Positions 43,542 to 52,272 are shown, numbered from the stretch's first letter. The stretch is DNA of 64,000 nucleotides from Archangium sp. (GCA_030681645.1 JAUXRX010000007.1:528576-592575); one strand, 5' to 3'. Notes: a model not told the origin generated them from the letters alone. Made by a program: numbers and translations.

Positions 43542-44078
43542 TCACTGCGCGACTGGATCGTCGCTGAAGTCGTCGCGATCCCCGGGCTTCTCGGGATCGA
43601 GCTTCATGAGCTCAGCCTTCACCAGGGCCTGGTGAGTGATCTCTTCTTCGCAGAGCTCGGTGAAGAGCTTCTTCACCTCGACGCTCGGGACGATCTTGAG
43701 CGCCTGCTCGAAGAACCGGTGCGCCTTGATTTCCGACCGCAGCGCCACCTCGAGCGCGTCGCGGTGGGTCATGTTCATGCGCACCTCGTCGTAGTCGGCG
43801 GCCTCGACGTCGTAGATCATCTCGCGCGTCACCATCACCGGGTGATTGCCGAACGATCGCTGGCGCTGCTCGAAGAGCTGCTTGCGGTGGATCTCTTCGA
43901 CCCTCATCATCTTGGTGAAGAACGCCGCCGCCGCGGGGGTGCGATGGAGGATGAGCTGAGCGGCCAGCTCTTCGTAGCGGTCGCGGGCCTCTTCTTCGAT
44001 CAACACGGCCAGATCGAGTGCGTCACGCAACGAGAGCGTCGCGAAGTCGATCCCCTGGGTCTGCTTCTGGGTGGTCAC
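43542..44078 (-). CDS. Ferritin-like / rubrerythrin-family protein
   Basis: 178 residues, all helical. Paired E-x(n)-EExxH-type metal ligands: IEEEARDRYEELA, MRVEEIHRKQLFE and LCEEEITHQALVK give a di-iron ferritin-like bundle. No C-terminal rubredoxin domain. It lies between korB and nuoA with gaps of 7 and 12 bases. A peroxide-reducing or iron-handling role that protects the neighbouring iron-sulfur enzymes is inferred. Confidence 0.82.
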   Translation of the reverse strand: MTTQKQTQGIDFATLSLRDALDLAVLIEEEARDRYEELAAQLILHRTPAAAAFFTKMMRVEEIHRKQLFEQRQRSFGNHPVMVTREMIYDVEAADYDEVRMNMTHRDALEVALRSEIKAHRFFEQALKIVPSVEVKKLFTELCEEEITHQALVKAELMKLDPEKPGDRDDFSDDPVAQ

Positions 44079-44085
44079 TGTCCCC

Positions 44086-44961
44086 TCACTTCTGGAGATA
44101 CGCGTCGAGGATGCGGTTTCGGGGGCGCGCCTTCTTTGACTCTTCCGCCTGGCGCAGCTTGATCAGCTCCTCGTAGGAGAGGGGCGGGTTGGGGTTGCGG
44201 TAGAAGACCCCCGTGTACAGCTCGGTGCCGTAGGAGCGCGCGAGGTCCATCGCCTTGAGCTGATCGGCCGGGTCGTGGCCCAGGCTGGCGAGCGTCTTCA
44301 TCTTCGCCTTGTGCACCTTGAGCTGCTGATCGTCTTCGCCGAACGTGACGCACGGCGACTGGATGTTGACGAAGGCGAAGCCCGGGTACCGAATGGCCTC
44401 TTCGATCAGCGCGGTCATGCCCGGCATGTCGGCGGGCGAGGCCTGCGCCACGAAGCCGGCGCCGTAGGCGAGCACGAAGAGCAGCGGGTTGATCGGCTCC
44501 TCCAGGCTGCCGAGCGGGGAGGTCACCGTCTGGAGGCCCTTGGGCGAGGTCGGCGAGAGCTGGCCCTTGGTCAGCCCATACACCTGGTTGTCCATCACGA
44601 TGTAGGTGATGTCGATGTTGCGGCGCACGGCGTGCGCCACGTGGCCACCGCCGATGGAAAAGCCGTCACCGTCACCACCGGCGACCACCACCAGCAGCTC
44701 GGGGTTGGCCAGCTTCACGCCCTGCGCGATGGGCAACGACCGGCCGTGCACGCTGTTGAAGCCGTATGCGGTGGTGTAGCCGGGAATGCGGCTGCTGCAG
44801 CCGATGCCCGAGATGAACGCGACCTCGTGGGGCGGCCGGCCGATCGACGCGAGGGCCCGGTAGAGCCCCTGCAACACGCCGAAGTCTCCGCAGCCCGGGC
44901 ACCAGATGGGCTTGAGATCGCTCTTGTAGTCCTTCGCCTGGAACGTCACCGGCGCGGTCAT
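44086..44961 (-). CDS. korB: 2-oxoacid:ferredoxin oxidoreductase beta subunit
   Basis: 291 residues. WCPGCGDFGVL at the N-terminus and GDGDGFSIGGGHVAHAVRRN in the thiamine-diphosphate fold are typical of KorB/2-oxoglutarate:ferredoxin oxidoreductases. The CPGC cysteines help ligate a [4Fe-4S] cluster. Together with KorA it oxidises 2-oxoacids to acyl-CoA and CO2, reducing ferredoxin. The gap from korA is a 119-base insertion with a duplicated 17-mer. Confidence 0.9.
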   Translation of the reverse strand: MTAPVTFQAKDYKSDLKPIWCPGCGDFGVLQGLYRALASIGRPPHEVAFISGIGCSSRIPGYTTAYGFNSVHGRSLPIAQGVKLANPELLVVVAGGDGDGFSIGGGHVAHAVRRNIDITYIVMDNQVYGLTKGQLSPTSPKGLQTVTSPLGSLEEPINPLLFVLAYGAGFVAQASPADMPGMTALIEEAIRYPGFAFVNIQSPCVTFGEDDQQLKVHKAKMKTLASLGHDPADQLKAMDLARSYGTELYTGVFYRNPNPPLSYEELIKLRQAEESKKARPRNRILDAYLQK

Positions 44962-45091
44962 GACGGCATCCCGTCTTGCTGGTCGCTCTGCCTCATCGGA
45001 TTCCTTCGCTTCGCTTCGGAATCCGTGGGCCAGCTTCGCTGGTACGGCTCCGCTCCGGGGTTCTGGTCGGGGGTGGTCATGACGGCATCCC
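44956..45091. repeat. Insertion between korA and korB flanked by 17-base direct repeats
   Basis: GGTCATGACGGCATCCC occurs at 44956-44972 and again at 45075-45091. Between them lies a hairpin-rich stretch with arms CGGATTCC / GGAATCCG (44997-45025). Without the insertion korA and korB would overlap by ATGA, as their neighbours do. Confidence 0.75.
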
Positions 45092-46834
45092 TTTGAGCTC
45101 GATGAGGCGGGTGACCAACTCGGTGGGCTGGAACGGGTTGGCGCCGCTGCGCGCCAGCGACTTCACGCCGCGGGGCACGTCGATGAACATGCGCAGCATG
45201 CGGTACAGCTGGCCCTGGTGGGAGAGCTCGACCACCAGGCCGTGCTTCACCGACCTGAAGAAGTCTTCGTAGACCTGCTCTGCGATGGGGTAGAGCAGGT
45301 AGGGCACGAGCAGCTTCACGTCGAGGCTCGCGGCCTTCGCCAGGTTGAAGGCCTCACGCGCGACGCCGGCGGTGCTGCCCCAGGCGAGGAAGGCGAACGC
45401 GGCGTTCGGGTCGCCGTGCGTCTCGAAGAGATCGGCGCGCCTCTTGAGCGGGTCGAGCTTCCTGAAGCGCTTCTCGTTCATCTGCGCGTGCATCGTGCCG
45501 CCCGAGGTGGGGTCGCCCTTCTCGTTGTGCTCGATGCCAGAGCCCAGGTAGTTGCCGCCCTTCATGCCCGGCTGGCTGATGGGGCTGATGCCCGACTCGG
45601 TGAGCTTGAAGCGGGAATAGTCGACCAGCTCGTCCGCGGTGGGGCGGCGGCGCTCGAGCACCTCCATCTTCGAGGTGTCGATCATGTCGACCGCTTCCTT
45701 GCGCTGGGCGATCTCCTGGTCCGACAGGATGATCACCGGCGTCTGGTACTGCTCGGCGATGTTGAAGGCTTCCACCGTGATGCGGAAGGTGTCTTCGACG
45801 TCGGTGGGCGCGAGCACCGGGCGCAGCACGTCGCCGTGGCCGGAGAACGCCGCCTGGTAGAGGTCGCCCTGCTCGGGCTTGGTGGGCAGCCCGGTGGAAG
45901 GCCCGCCGCGCTGCACGTTGAGGATCACCAGGGGCAGCTCGGCGATGGTGGCCAGGCCGAGGATCTCGGTCTTGAGGTCCATGCCGGGGCCGCTGGTGGC
46001 GGTCATCGACTTGCGGCCCGCGAACGACGCCCCCACGGTGGCGCCGATGCTGGCGATCTCGTCTTCGCACTGCAGCACCGTGCCGCCGTACTTCCAGATC
46101 TCCCGGGTGAGCGTCTGCATCACCTCGGTGGAAGGGGTGATCGGGTAGCCGCCGAAGAACTGGATGCCCGAGAAGAGGGCGGCGGCGGCGCACATGTCGT
46201 TGCCGTCGCACAGCAGCTTCGAGCCCGGCGAGGCCCGCGGCGGCGCGATGGACCGGAGCTGGGCGAGCGGGTGCAGCTGGGCGTACTCGATGCCGGCGGC
46301 GAGGCCGCGCTCGTTGGCCTCGAGCAGGCCTTCGCCCTTGCTGCCGAACTTCTTCTTGAGGCCACGGCTGATCGCCGCCGAAGGAATGCCGAACCAGCCC
46401 GAGAGCAGCCCCAGCACCACGCTGGTCTTCGCCTTGTCGGTGCCGGCCGACTTCTTCGTCAGCTCGGCGATGGGCACCGAGAGCACCTCGCGGGGCACCA
46501 CGCCGCGCGACTTGAGGGTCTCGGGCGGGGCGCCGGCCTTCTCTTCGTGGATCAGCACCGTGTTGACGGAGAGCGGGAGCTCGGCGCCGAACTTGAAGAA
46601 GTCTTCCCAGTTGAGCGCGACCATCACGTCGAGCGCGCCGCCCGGGTTGAGCACCTTCCGGGTGCTCAGCCGCACCCGGCACGACGACTCGCCGCCGCGG
46701 ATCTGAGACCCGAAGCTCTTCGTCATCAGTGCGTGGTAACCCTCTGAGGAAGCAGCGGAAAGCAGCGATTCGCCCGCGCTGACCACCCCGTCGCCGCCCG
46801 CGCCAGCCAAACCCAGGATGAGATCGTCGACCAT
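45077..46834 (-). CDS. korA: 2-oxoacid:ferredoxin oxidoreductase, fused gamma-alpha subunit
   Basis: 585 residues from the ATG at 46834. The N-terminal gamma domain (about 1-180; GAGGDGVVSAGE, SFGSQIRGGESSC) is fused to the alpha domain (about 200-585; GYPITPSTEVM, CEDEIASIGATVGASFAG, GPGMDLKTEILG). This is the KorA arrangement. No ferredoxin-like delta subunit gene is near, so the stand-alone ferredoxin at the end of the run is the likely acceptor. It starts the 15-gene run. Confidence 0.9.
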   Translation of the reverse strand: MVDDLILGLAGAGGDGVVSAGESLLSAASSEGYHALMTKSFGSQIRGGESSCRVRLSTRKVLNPGGALDVMVALNWEDFFKFGAELPLSVNTVLIHEEKAGAPPETLKSRGVVPREVLSVPIAELTKKSAGTDKAKTSVVLGLLSGWFGIPSAAISRGLKKKFGSKGEGLLEANERGLAAGIEYAQLHPLAQLRSIAPPRASPGSKLLCDGNDMCAAAALFSGIQFFGGYPITPSTEVMQTLTREIWKYGGTVLQCEDEIASIGATVGASFAGRKSMTATSGPGMDLKTEILGLATIAELPLVILNVQRGGPSTGLPTKPEQGDLYQAAFSGHGDVLRPVLAPTDVEDTFRITVEAFNIAEQYQTPVIILSDQEIAQRKEAVDMIDTSKMEVLERRRPTADELVDYSRFKLTESGISPISQPGMKGGNYLGSGIEHNEKGDPTSGGTMHAQMNEKRFRKLDPLKRRADLFETHGDPNAAFAFLAWGSTAGVAREAFNLAKAASLDVKLLVPYLLYPIAEQVYEDFFRSVKHGLVVELSHQGQLYRMLRMFIDVPRGVKSLARSGANPFQPTELVTRLIELKGMPS

Positions 46835-47069
46835 GTGTGCGCCGCTGCTGTGCAACTCGTGGACCGATTTGCGTTGAGGCCGCGCGCAGCAGTGCTTTTT
46901 GCGCGGTCGCCCGAGAAGCGGGGCGGCGAATCCCCGGAAAGTGGTGAAGCCCGGCGATTTCGCCGCGCAGTCCTTGCGCCAGATCATGCGCGGCACGCAA
47001 ACGCTTCGGGGTTCCGAGCCGTTTCCGAGCGCAAAAAGACGGCGTCAGGCGTGCAGGGGAATTCCACCC
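46835..47069. promoter_or_regulatory. Divergent promoter region of korA-nuo and nifJ
   Basis: 235 bases between the divergent starts. It contains a perfect 10-base inverted pair, CTTTTTGCGC (46895-46904) and GCGCAAAAAG (47029-47038), one near each start. The same core recurs as a palindrome inside nifJ. A common regulator acting on both transcripts is inferred. AGGGGA at 47055-47060 is the nifJ ribosome-binding site. Confidence 0.5.
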
Positions 47070-50000
47070 ATGTCCCACTCTGAGACGTTGATGGTCGACG
47101 GGAATGAAGCCGTCGCCCATGTCGCGCACCGGCTGACTGAGACCATCGCCATCTACCCCATCACCCCCTCCTCGACGATGGCCGAGCTGGCCGATGAGTG
47201 GTCGGCGCAGGGGCGCACCAACATCTGGGGCGGGGTGCCGCAGGTGGTGCAGCTGCAGTCGGAAGCAGGCGCCGCGGGCACCGTGCACGGCGCGTTGATG
47301 GCGGGCTCGCTGACGACGACCTTCACCGCGTCGCAGGGCCTGCTGCTCATGATCCCGAACCTCTACAAGCTGGCGGGCGAGCTGACGCCGTTCGCCATGC
47401 ACGTGGCGGCGCGCACCCTGGCGACGCACGCGCTGTCGATCTTCGGAGATCATTCCGACGTGATGGCCTGCCGGCAGATCGGCACGGCGTTGCTGGCGTC
47501 GGGGTCGGTGCAGGAAGCCCACGACCTGGCGGCCGTCGCGCACGCGGCGACGATGACCTCGCGGATTCCGTTCATGCACTTCTTCGACGGCTTCCGCACC
47601 TCGCACGAGGTGGCGCGCATCGAGGTGCTCAGCGACGACGTGCTCCGCGCCCTGATGGACCCGAAGGCCGAGGCGGCGCACCGGGGGCGCGCGCTCAATC
47701 CCGATCGGCCGGTTTTGCGCGGGACGGCGCAAAATCCAGACACGTTCTTCCAGGCGCGAGAGGCGTGCTCGCCTTTCTACGAAGCGTGCCCCGACCAGGT
47801 GCAGGCGGTGATGGCGAAGCTCGGTGAGCTCACCGGGCGTCACTACAAGCTGTTCGATTACGTGGGGCACCCCGAGGCCGAGCGGGTGGTGGTGGTGATG
47901 GGCTCGGGTGCGGAAGTGACCCACGAGCTGGTCGAGGCGCTGGCGGCGAAGGGCGAGAAGGTGGGCGTGCTCAAGGTGCGCCTGTTCCGCCCGTGGAAGG
48001 CCGAGGCGTTCGTCGCGGCGCTGCCCAAGAGCGTGAAGGCGATCGCCGTGCTCGATCGCACCAAGGAACCGGGCTCGATCGGCGAGCCGCTCTACATGGA
48101 CGTGCTGTCGACGTTCGCCGAGCTGGGCCACGGCCCGAAGATCATCGGCGGCCGCTACGGCCTCTCGTCCAAGGAGTTCAACGGCGGCATGGTGAAGGCG
48201 GTGCTCGACGAGCTGAGCAAGCCGTCACCGAAGAACCACTTCACCATCGGCATCGTCGACGACGTGAGCCACAGCTCGCTGAACTGGGACCCCACGTACG
48301 AGGTGGCGCACCCGCAGCGGGTGCAGGCGGTCTTCTATGGCCTGGGCGCCGACGGCACGGTGGGCGCCAACAAGAACACCATCAAGATCATCGGCGAGGA
48401 GACGAAACACTCGGCGCAGGGGTACTTCGTCTACGACTCGAAGAAGTCGGGGGCGATGACCATCTCGCACCTGCGCTTCGGGCCGGGGCCGATCCGCTCC
48501 AGCTACCTGGTGCGCCAGGCGAACTTCGTGGGGGTGCACCAGTTCCAGTTCGTCGACAAGCTCGACGTGCTCGAGCTGGCGGCGCCCGGGGCGGTGGTGC
48601 TGCTCAACGCGCCCTACGCGCAGGAGGCCGTGTGGGATCGGCTGCCCCGCGAGATGCAGCTGCAGATTCTCGAGAAGAAGCTGCAGGTCTACGTGATCGA
48701 CGCCTCCGCGGTGGCGCGCGAGGCGGGCATGGCGGGGCGCATCAACAGCGTGATGCAGACCTGCTTCTTCGCCATCTCGGGCGTGCTCCCGCGCGACGAG
48801 GCGATCTCGTACATCAAGAAGTCGATCGAGAAGACCTACAAGAAGAAGGGCGCCGAGGTGATCGGCCGCAACTTCGCCGCCGTCGACGCGACCCTGGCGC
48901 ACCTGCACCGGCTCTCCATTCCGATCAAGGTGACGTCCTCGCACAACCGCACGCCGGTGGTGTCGAAGGCCGCGCCCGACTTCGTGCAGCGGGTGACCGC
49001 GGTGATGCTGGCCAACCAGGGCGACCTGCTGCCGGTGAGCGCCTTCCCGCCCGACGGCGTGTGGCCCACCGGGACCTCGAAGTGGGAAAAGCGGGACATC
49101 GCCGAGGAGATCCCCGTCTGGGACGAGAAGATCTGCATCCAGTGCAACAAGTGCGCGCTGGTGTGCCCGCACGCGGCGATCCGCGCCAAGGCCTACCCGG
49201 CCGACCTGCTGAGCGCGAAGCCCATCGACTTCAAGTCGATGCCGTACAAGGGCCCCGAGCTGCCGGGCATGGCGTACACCATTCAGGTCGCCACCGAAGA
49301 CTGCACCGGCTGCCGCCTCTGCGTGGAGATCTGCCCGGCGAAGGACAAGGCCAACCCGAAACACAAGTCGCTCGAGATGTCGCCCCGGGTGGAAGACAAG
49401 GGCCCCGAGCGCGCCGATCTCGACTTCTTCCTCGGCCTGCCCGAGGTCGATCGCACGAAGGTGCGCCTCGAGGTGAAGGGCACGCAGCTGCTCCAGCCGC
49501 TCTTCGAGTACTCCGGGGCCTGCGCGGGCTGCGGGGAAACGCCGTACCTGAAGCTGCTCACCCAGCTCTACGGTGACCGGCTGCTCATCGCCAACGCCAC
49601 GGGCTGCACCTCGATCTACGGCGGCAACCTGCCCACCACGCCGTACTCGCAGAACCGCGACGGGCGTGGGCCGGCCTGGGCGAACTCGCTCTTCGAGGAC
49701 AACGCGGAGTTCGGCTACGGCATGCGCATGGGCGTCGACGCGCTGCGCGACCGCGCACTGCGGCTGCTGCGCAAGCTGGGGCCGACGGTGGGCGACGCGC
49801 TCACCACGGCGCTGCTGAACGCGGATCAGTCGAGCGAGGCGTTGCTGGCCGAGCAGCGCGCGAGGGTGGTGGCGCTGCGCACCGCGCTCAAGGGCCGGCC
49901 CGACCCCGACTCGCAGGTGCTCTCGGAGCTGGCTGATTACCTCGTGCGCAAGTCGGTGTGGATCGTCGGCGGCGACGGCTGGGCCTACGACATCGGGTTC

Positions 50001-50609
50001 GGCGGGGTGGATCACGTGATCGCCCAGGGCCGCGACGTCAACCTGCTGGTGCTCGACACCGAGGTCTACTCGAACACCGGCGGGCAGGCGTCGAAGGCCA
50101 CCCCCATCGGCGCGTCGGCGAAGTTCGCGGCCGCCGGGAAGACGGGCGGGAAGAAGGACCTGGGGATGATCGCGATGGCGTACGGCAACGTGTACGTGGC
50201 GCGCATCGCCTCGGGCGCGAAGGACGCGCAAACGGTGAAGGCGTTCCAGGAAGCCGAGTCGTACCCCGGCACCTCGTTGATCATCGCCTACAGCCACTGC
50301 ATCGCGCACGGCTACGACATGGCGAAGGGCCCCGAGCAGCAGAAGCACGCGGTGGAGTCCGGCATCTGGCCGCTCTACCGCTACGATCCCCGGCGCATCG
50401 AGAAGGGCGAGCCGGCGCTGCAGCTCGACTCGGGCCCGCCGAAGTTCCCGGTGGGCGACTACATGCGCGAAGAGGCCCGCTTCCGCATCACCGAGAACCT
50501 CGATCCCGAGCGCTACCAGCGGCTGGTGAAGCAGGCGCAGCTGGGCGCGCAGCAGCACTACGCGGTGCTCGAGCAGCTCTCGAAGCTGGTGTTGCCGAAG
50601 CTCCCCTGA
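47070..50609 (+). CDS. nifJ: Pyruvate:ferredoxin (flavodoxin) oxidoreductase
   Basis: 1179 residues, full length. Start ATG at 47070 with AGGGGA upstream; a longer frame is spurious. Domains in order: alpha-type thiamine domain (IYPITPSSTMAELAD), gamma-type domain, two [4Fe-4S] motifs (CIQCNKCALVCP from C689; CTGCRLCVEICP from C745), and the TPP-binding C-terminal domain (CAGCGETPY, then GGDGWAYDIGFGGVDH near 967). It converts pyruvate and CoA to acetyl-CoA and CO2 while reducing ferredoxin. It is divergent from kor-nuo, sharing its promoter region. Confidence 0.93.
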   Translation: MSHSETLMVDGNEAVAHVAHRLTETIAIYPITPSSTMAELADEWSAQGRTNIWGGVPQVVQLQSEAGAAGTVHGALMAGSLTTTFTASQGLLLMIPNLYKLAGELTPFAMHVAARTLATHALSIFGDHSDVMACRQIGTALLASGSVQEAHDLAAVAHAATMTSRIPFMHFFDGFRTSHEVARIEVLSDDVLRALMDPKAEAAHRGRALNPDRPVLRGTAQNPDTFFQAREACSPFYEACPDQVQAVMAKLGELTGRHYKLFDYVGHPEAERVVVVMGSGAEVTHELVEALAAKGEKVGVLKVRLFRPWKAEAFVAALPKSVKAIAVLDRTKEPGSIGEPLYMDVLSTFAELGHGPKIIGGRYGLSSKEFNGGMVKAVLDELSKPSPKNHFTIGIVDDVSHSSLNWDPTYEVAHPQRVQAVFYGLGADGTVGANKNTIKIIGEETKHSAQGYFVYDSKKSGAMTISHLRFGPGPIRSSYLVRQANFVGVHQFQFVDKLDVLELAAPGAVVLLNAPYAQEAVWDRLPREMQLQILEKKLQVYVIDASAVAREAGMAGRINSVMQTCFFAISGVLPRDEAISYIKKSIEKTYKKKGAEVIGRNFAAVDATLAHLHRLSIPIKVTSSHNRTPVVSKAAPDFVQRVTAVMLANQGDLLPVSAFPPDGVWPTGTSKWEKRDIAEEIPVWDEKICIQCNKCALVCPHAAIRAKAYPADLLSAKPIDFKSMPYKGPELPGMAYTIQVATEDCTGCRLCVEICPAKDKANPKHKSLEMSPRVEDKGPERADLDFFLGLPEVDRTKVRLEVKGTQLLQPLFEYSGACAGCGETPYLKLLTQLYGDRLLIANATGCTSIYGGNLPTTPYSQNRDGRGPAWANSLFEDNAEFGYGMRMGVDALRDRALRLLRKLGPTVGDALTTALLNADQSSEALLAEQRARVVALRTALKGRPDPDSQVLSELADYLVRKSVWIVGGDGWAYDIGFGGVDHVIAQGRDVNLLVLDTEVYSNTGGQASKATPIGASAKFAAAGKTGGKKDLGMIAMAYGNVYVARIASGAKDAQTVKAFQEAESYPGTSLIIAYSHCIAHGYDMAKGPEQQKHAVESGIWPLYRYDPRRIEKGEPALQLDSGPPKFPVGDYMREEARFRITENLDPERYQRLVKQAQLGAQQHYAVLEQLSKLVLPKLP
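47713..47734. promoter_or_regulatory. TTTTGCGC palindrome inside nifJ
   Basis: TTTTGCGC (47713-47720), six bases, then GCGCAAAA (47727-47734). It repeats the core of the pair in the korA/nifJ promoter region. It may be an operator or a chance result of conserved codons, which here include CAA and AAT, unusual in so GC-rich a gene. Confidence 0.3.
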
Positions 50610-50628
50610 CCCTCCAGGACAACCCCCA

Positions 50629-51627
50629 ATGGACCTCTCGACCGACTACCTGGGCTTCAAGCTGCCGCACCCGTTCATGCCCGGCGCCTCTCCGCTGGCC
50701 GACACGCTCGACGGCGTGCGCAAGCTGGAAGACGCGGGCGCCGCGGCGATCGTGATGCGCTCGCTCTTCGAAGAGCAGCTGCTGCAGGAACAGCTGCTCA
50801 CCCACCGCTACACCGACTTCCACCGCGACACGTTCCCCGAGGCGGGCAGCTTCCTGCCGGAGCCCGAGCTGTTTCACCTGGGCCCCGACACGTACCTGAA
50901 GCACCTGCGCAAGGTGCGCGAGGCGGTGAAGGTGCCGGTGATCGCCTCGCTCAACGGGCTCACCACCTCGAGCTGGGTCGAGCACGCGGTGCTGCTCGAG
51001 CAGGCGGGCGCGAGCGCGATCGAGCTCAACATGTTCACCATCGGCGCGGACCCCGCTGAGCGCTCGAGCGATCTCGAGACCCGGGCGGTCGAGCTGCTGC
51101 GGGCGGTGAAGGCGAGGGTGAAGATCCCCATCGCGGTGAAGCTGTCCCCGTTCTACTCGTCGCTCTCGAACGTCGCCGCGCAGCTCGATCGCGCGGGCGC
51201 GGCGGGGCTGGTGTTGTTCAACCGGCTGTTCCAGCCCGAGCTCGACATCGAGGCGCTCGAGGTGCGGCGGGTGCTGCACCTCTCCGACAGCTCCGAGCTG
51301 CCGCTGCGCTTGCGCTGGCTGGGGGTGCTGTCGTCACAGGTGGGATGTTCGCTGGCCTGCAGCGGAGGCGTGCACACCGTGGCCGACGCGGTGAAGTCAT
51401 TGATGACCGGGGCCGACGCGGTGCAGGTGGTGTCGCTGCTGCTGCGCAAGGGCCCGGGAGAGCTGACGGCGCTCAAGACGGGGCTGGTGCGCTGGCTCGA
51501 GGAGCACGAGTACGCCTCGCTGGGGCAGCTGCGGGGAAGCATGAACTACGAGACCTGCCCCGACCCGGCCGCCTACCTGCGCGCGAACTACCTGATGCTG
51601 CTGCAGAGCTGGTCGCCCGAAAAGTGA
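50629..51627 (+). CDS. Dihydroorotate dehydrogenase-like flavoprotein
   Basis: 332 residues. A TIM-barrel with class-1 dihydroorotate dehydrogenase-like FMN-binding pattern: NPF-like LPHPFMPGASPLADT, KVPVIASLNG, IAVKLSPFYSSL and CSGGVHTVADAVKSLMTGADAVQV. Family members commonly sit beside nifJ and are annotated as DHOD-like. It starts 19 bases after nifJ. True pyrimidine synthesis is doubtful, because other pyr genes are absent nearby; a ferredoxin-linked reduction is possible. Confidence 0.8.
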   Translation: MDLSTDYLGFKLPHPFMPGASPLADTLDGVRKLEDAGAAAIVMRSLFEEQLLQEQLLTHRYTDFHRDTFPEAGSFLPEPELFHLGPDTYLKHLRKVREAVKVPVIASLNGLTTSSWVEHAVLLEQAGASAIELNMFTIGADPAERSSDLETRAVELLRAVKARVKIPIAVKLSPFYSSLSNVAAQLDRAGAAGLVLFNRLFQPELDIEALEVRRVLHLSDSSELPLRLRWLGVLSSQVGCSLACSGGVHTVADAVKSLMTGADAVQVVSLLLRKGPGELTALKTGLVRWLEEHEYASLGQLRGSMNYETCPDPAAYLRANYLMLLQSWSPEK

Positions 51628-51671
51628 GGGTCGCAAAGCAACCGCGACTCGCTACAATTGAGACGGCCGAC

Positions 51672-52265
51672 ATGAAAAACCCGAACTTCTACACGTCCCT
51701 CGAAGTCGCGAAGTTGATCGATACCAGCCGCACCACCGTCCAGCGGTGGATCGACGCGGGCAACCTCAAGGCGTTCCGCACCATCGGGAACCACCGGCGG
51801 GTGAAGCCCGAAGACCTGGTCTCCTTCCTGCGCAAGCAGGGCATGCCCATTCCTTCCGGGCTCGGCAAGGAGGCGGCCCCCAGGGTGCGCATTCTCGTCA
51901 TCGACGACGAGGCCCGCTACGTGAAGGCCCTCAAGGCCGTGCTCGAGCGTACCGACAAGCGCTTCGAGGTGGACATCGCCGACGACAGCCTCGACGGCCT
52001 CCTCGCCGTGGGGGCCCGTCACCCCGACATCGTGCTCCTCGACGCGATGATGCCCGGGTGGGACGGCTTCGAGGTCTGCCGCCGCATCAAGCGCGCCCCC
52101 GAGACGAAGGACATCCTGGTGGTCGGCATGTCCGGCACGGCGGCGAACGAAGAGGCCTTCCGCAAGGCCGGCGTCGACGCGTTCCTCAAGAAGCCGTTCG
52201 ACACCCAGCTGGTGGTGGCGGTGGTCGCGTGGCTGGGCCTGGGCACCGGCGCTTCGCCCGACTGA
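51672..52265 (+). CDS. HTH (excisionase/MerR-like) protein with C-terminal receiver domain
   Basis: 197 residues from the ATG at 51672. Residues 1-55 form a BldC/excisionase-type helix-turn-helix (TSLEVAKLIDTSRTTVQRWIDAGNL). A short linker leads to a REC domain (72-190) with D78, D79, phosphoacceptor D124, S154 and K173/K174. This reversed order (DNA-binding first, receiver last) is less common than REC-HTH. No histidine kinase is near. It lies just after the nifJ pair and may regulate it. Confidence 0.85.
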   Translation: MKNPNFYTSLEVAKLIDTSRTTVQRWIDAGNLKAFRTIGNHRRVKPEDLVSFLRKQGMPIPSGLGKEAAPRVRILVIDDEARYVKALKAVLERTDKRFEVDIADDSLDGLLAVGARHPDIVLLDAMMPGWDGFEVCRRIKRAPETKDILVVGMSGTAANEEAFRKAGVDAFLKKPFDTQLVVAVVAWLGLGTGASPD

Positions 52266-52272
52266 CGCTGAC

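Noticed and set aside
32361..47069. Missing nuoEFG hidden in another frame of the nuo run
   Set aside because: No NADH/FMN-binding or NuoG-like iron-sulfur motifs are seen in any provided frame between the Nuo genes; gaps are too short to hold them.
45354..48131. 925-codon ORF spanning korA and nifJ on the minus strand
   Set aside because: Crosses the divergent promoter region and two genes with strong motifs in other frames; it is an artefact of high GC.
48225..50558. 777-codon ORF antisense to nifJ
   Set aside because: His/Arg/Leu/Val-rich mirror of PFOR with no domain pattern.
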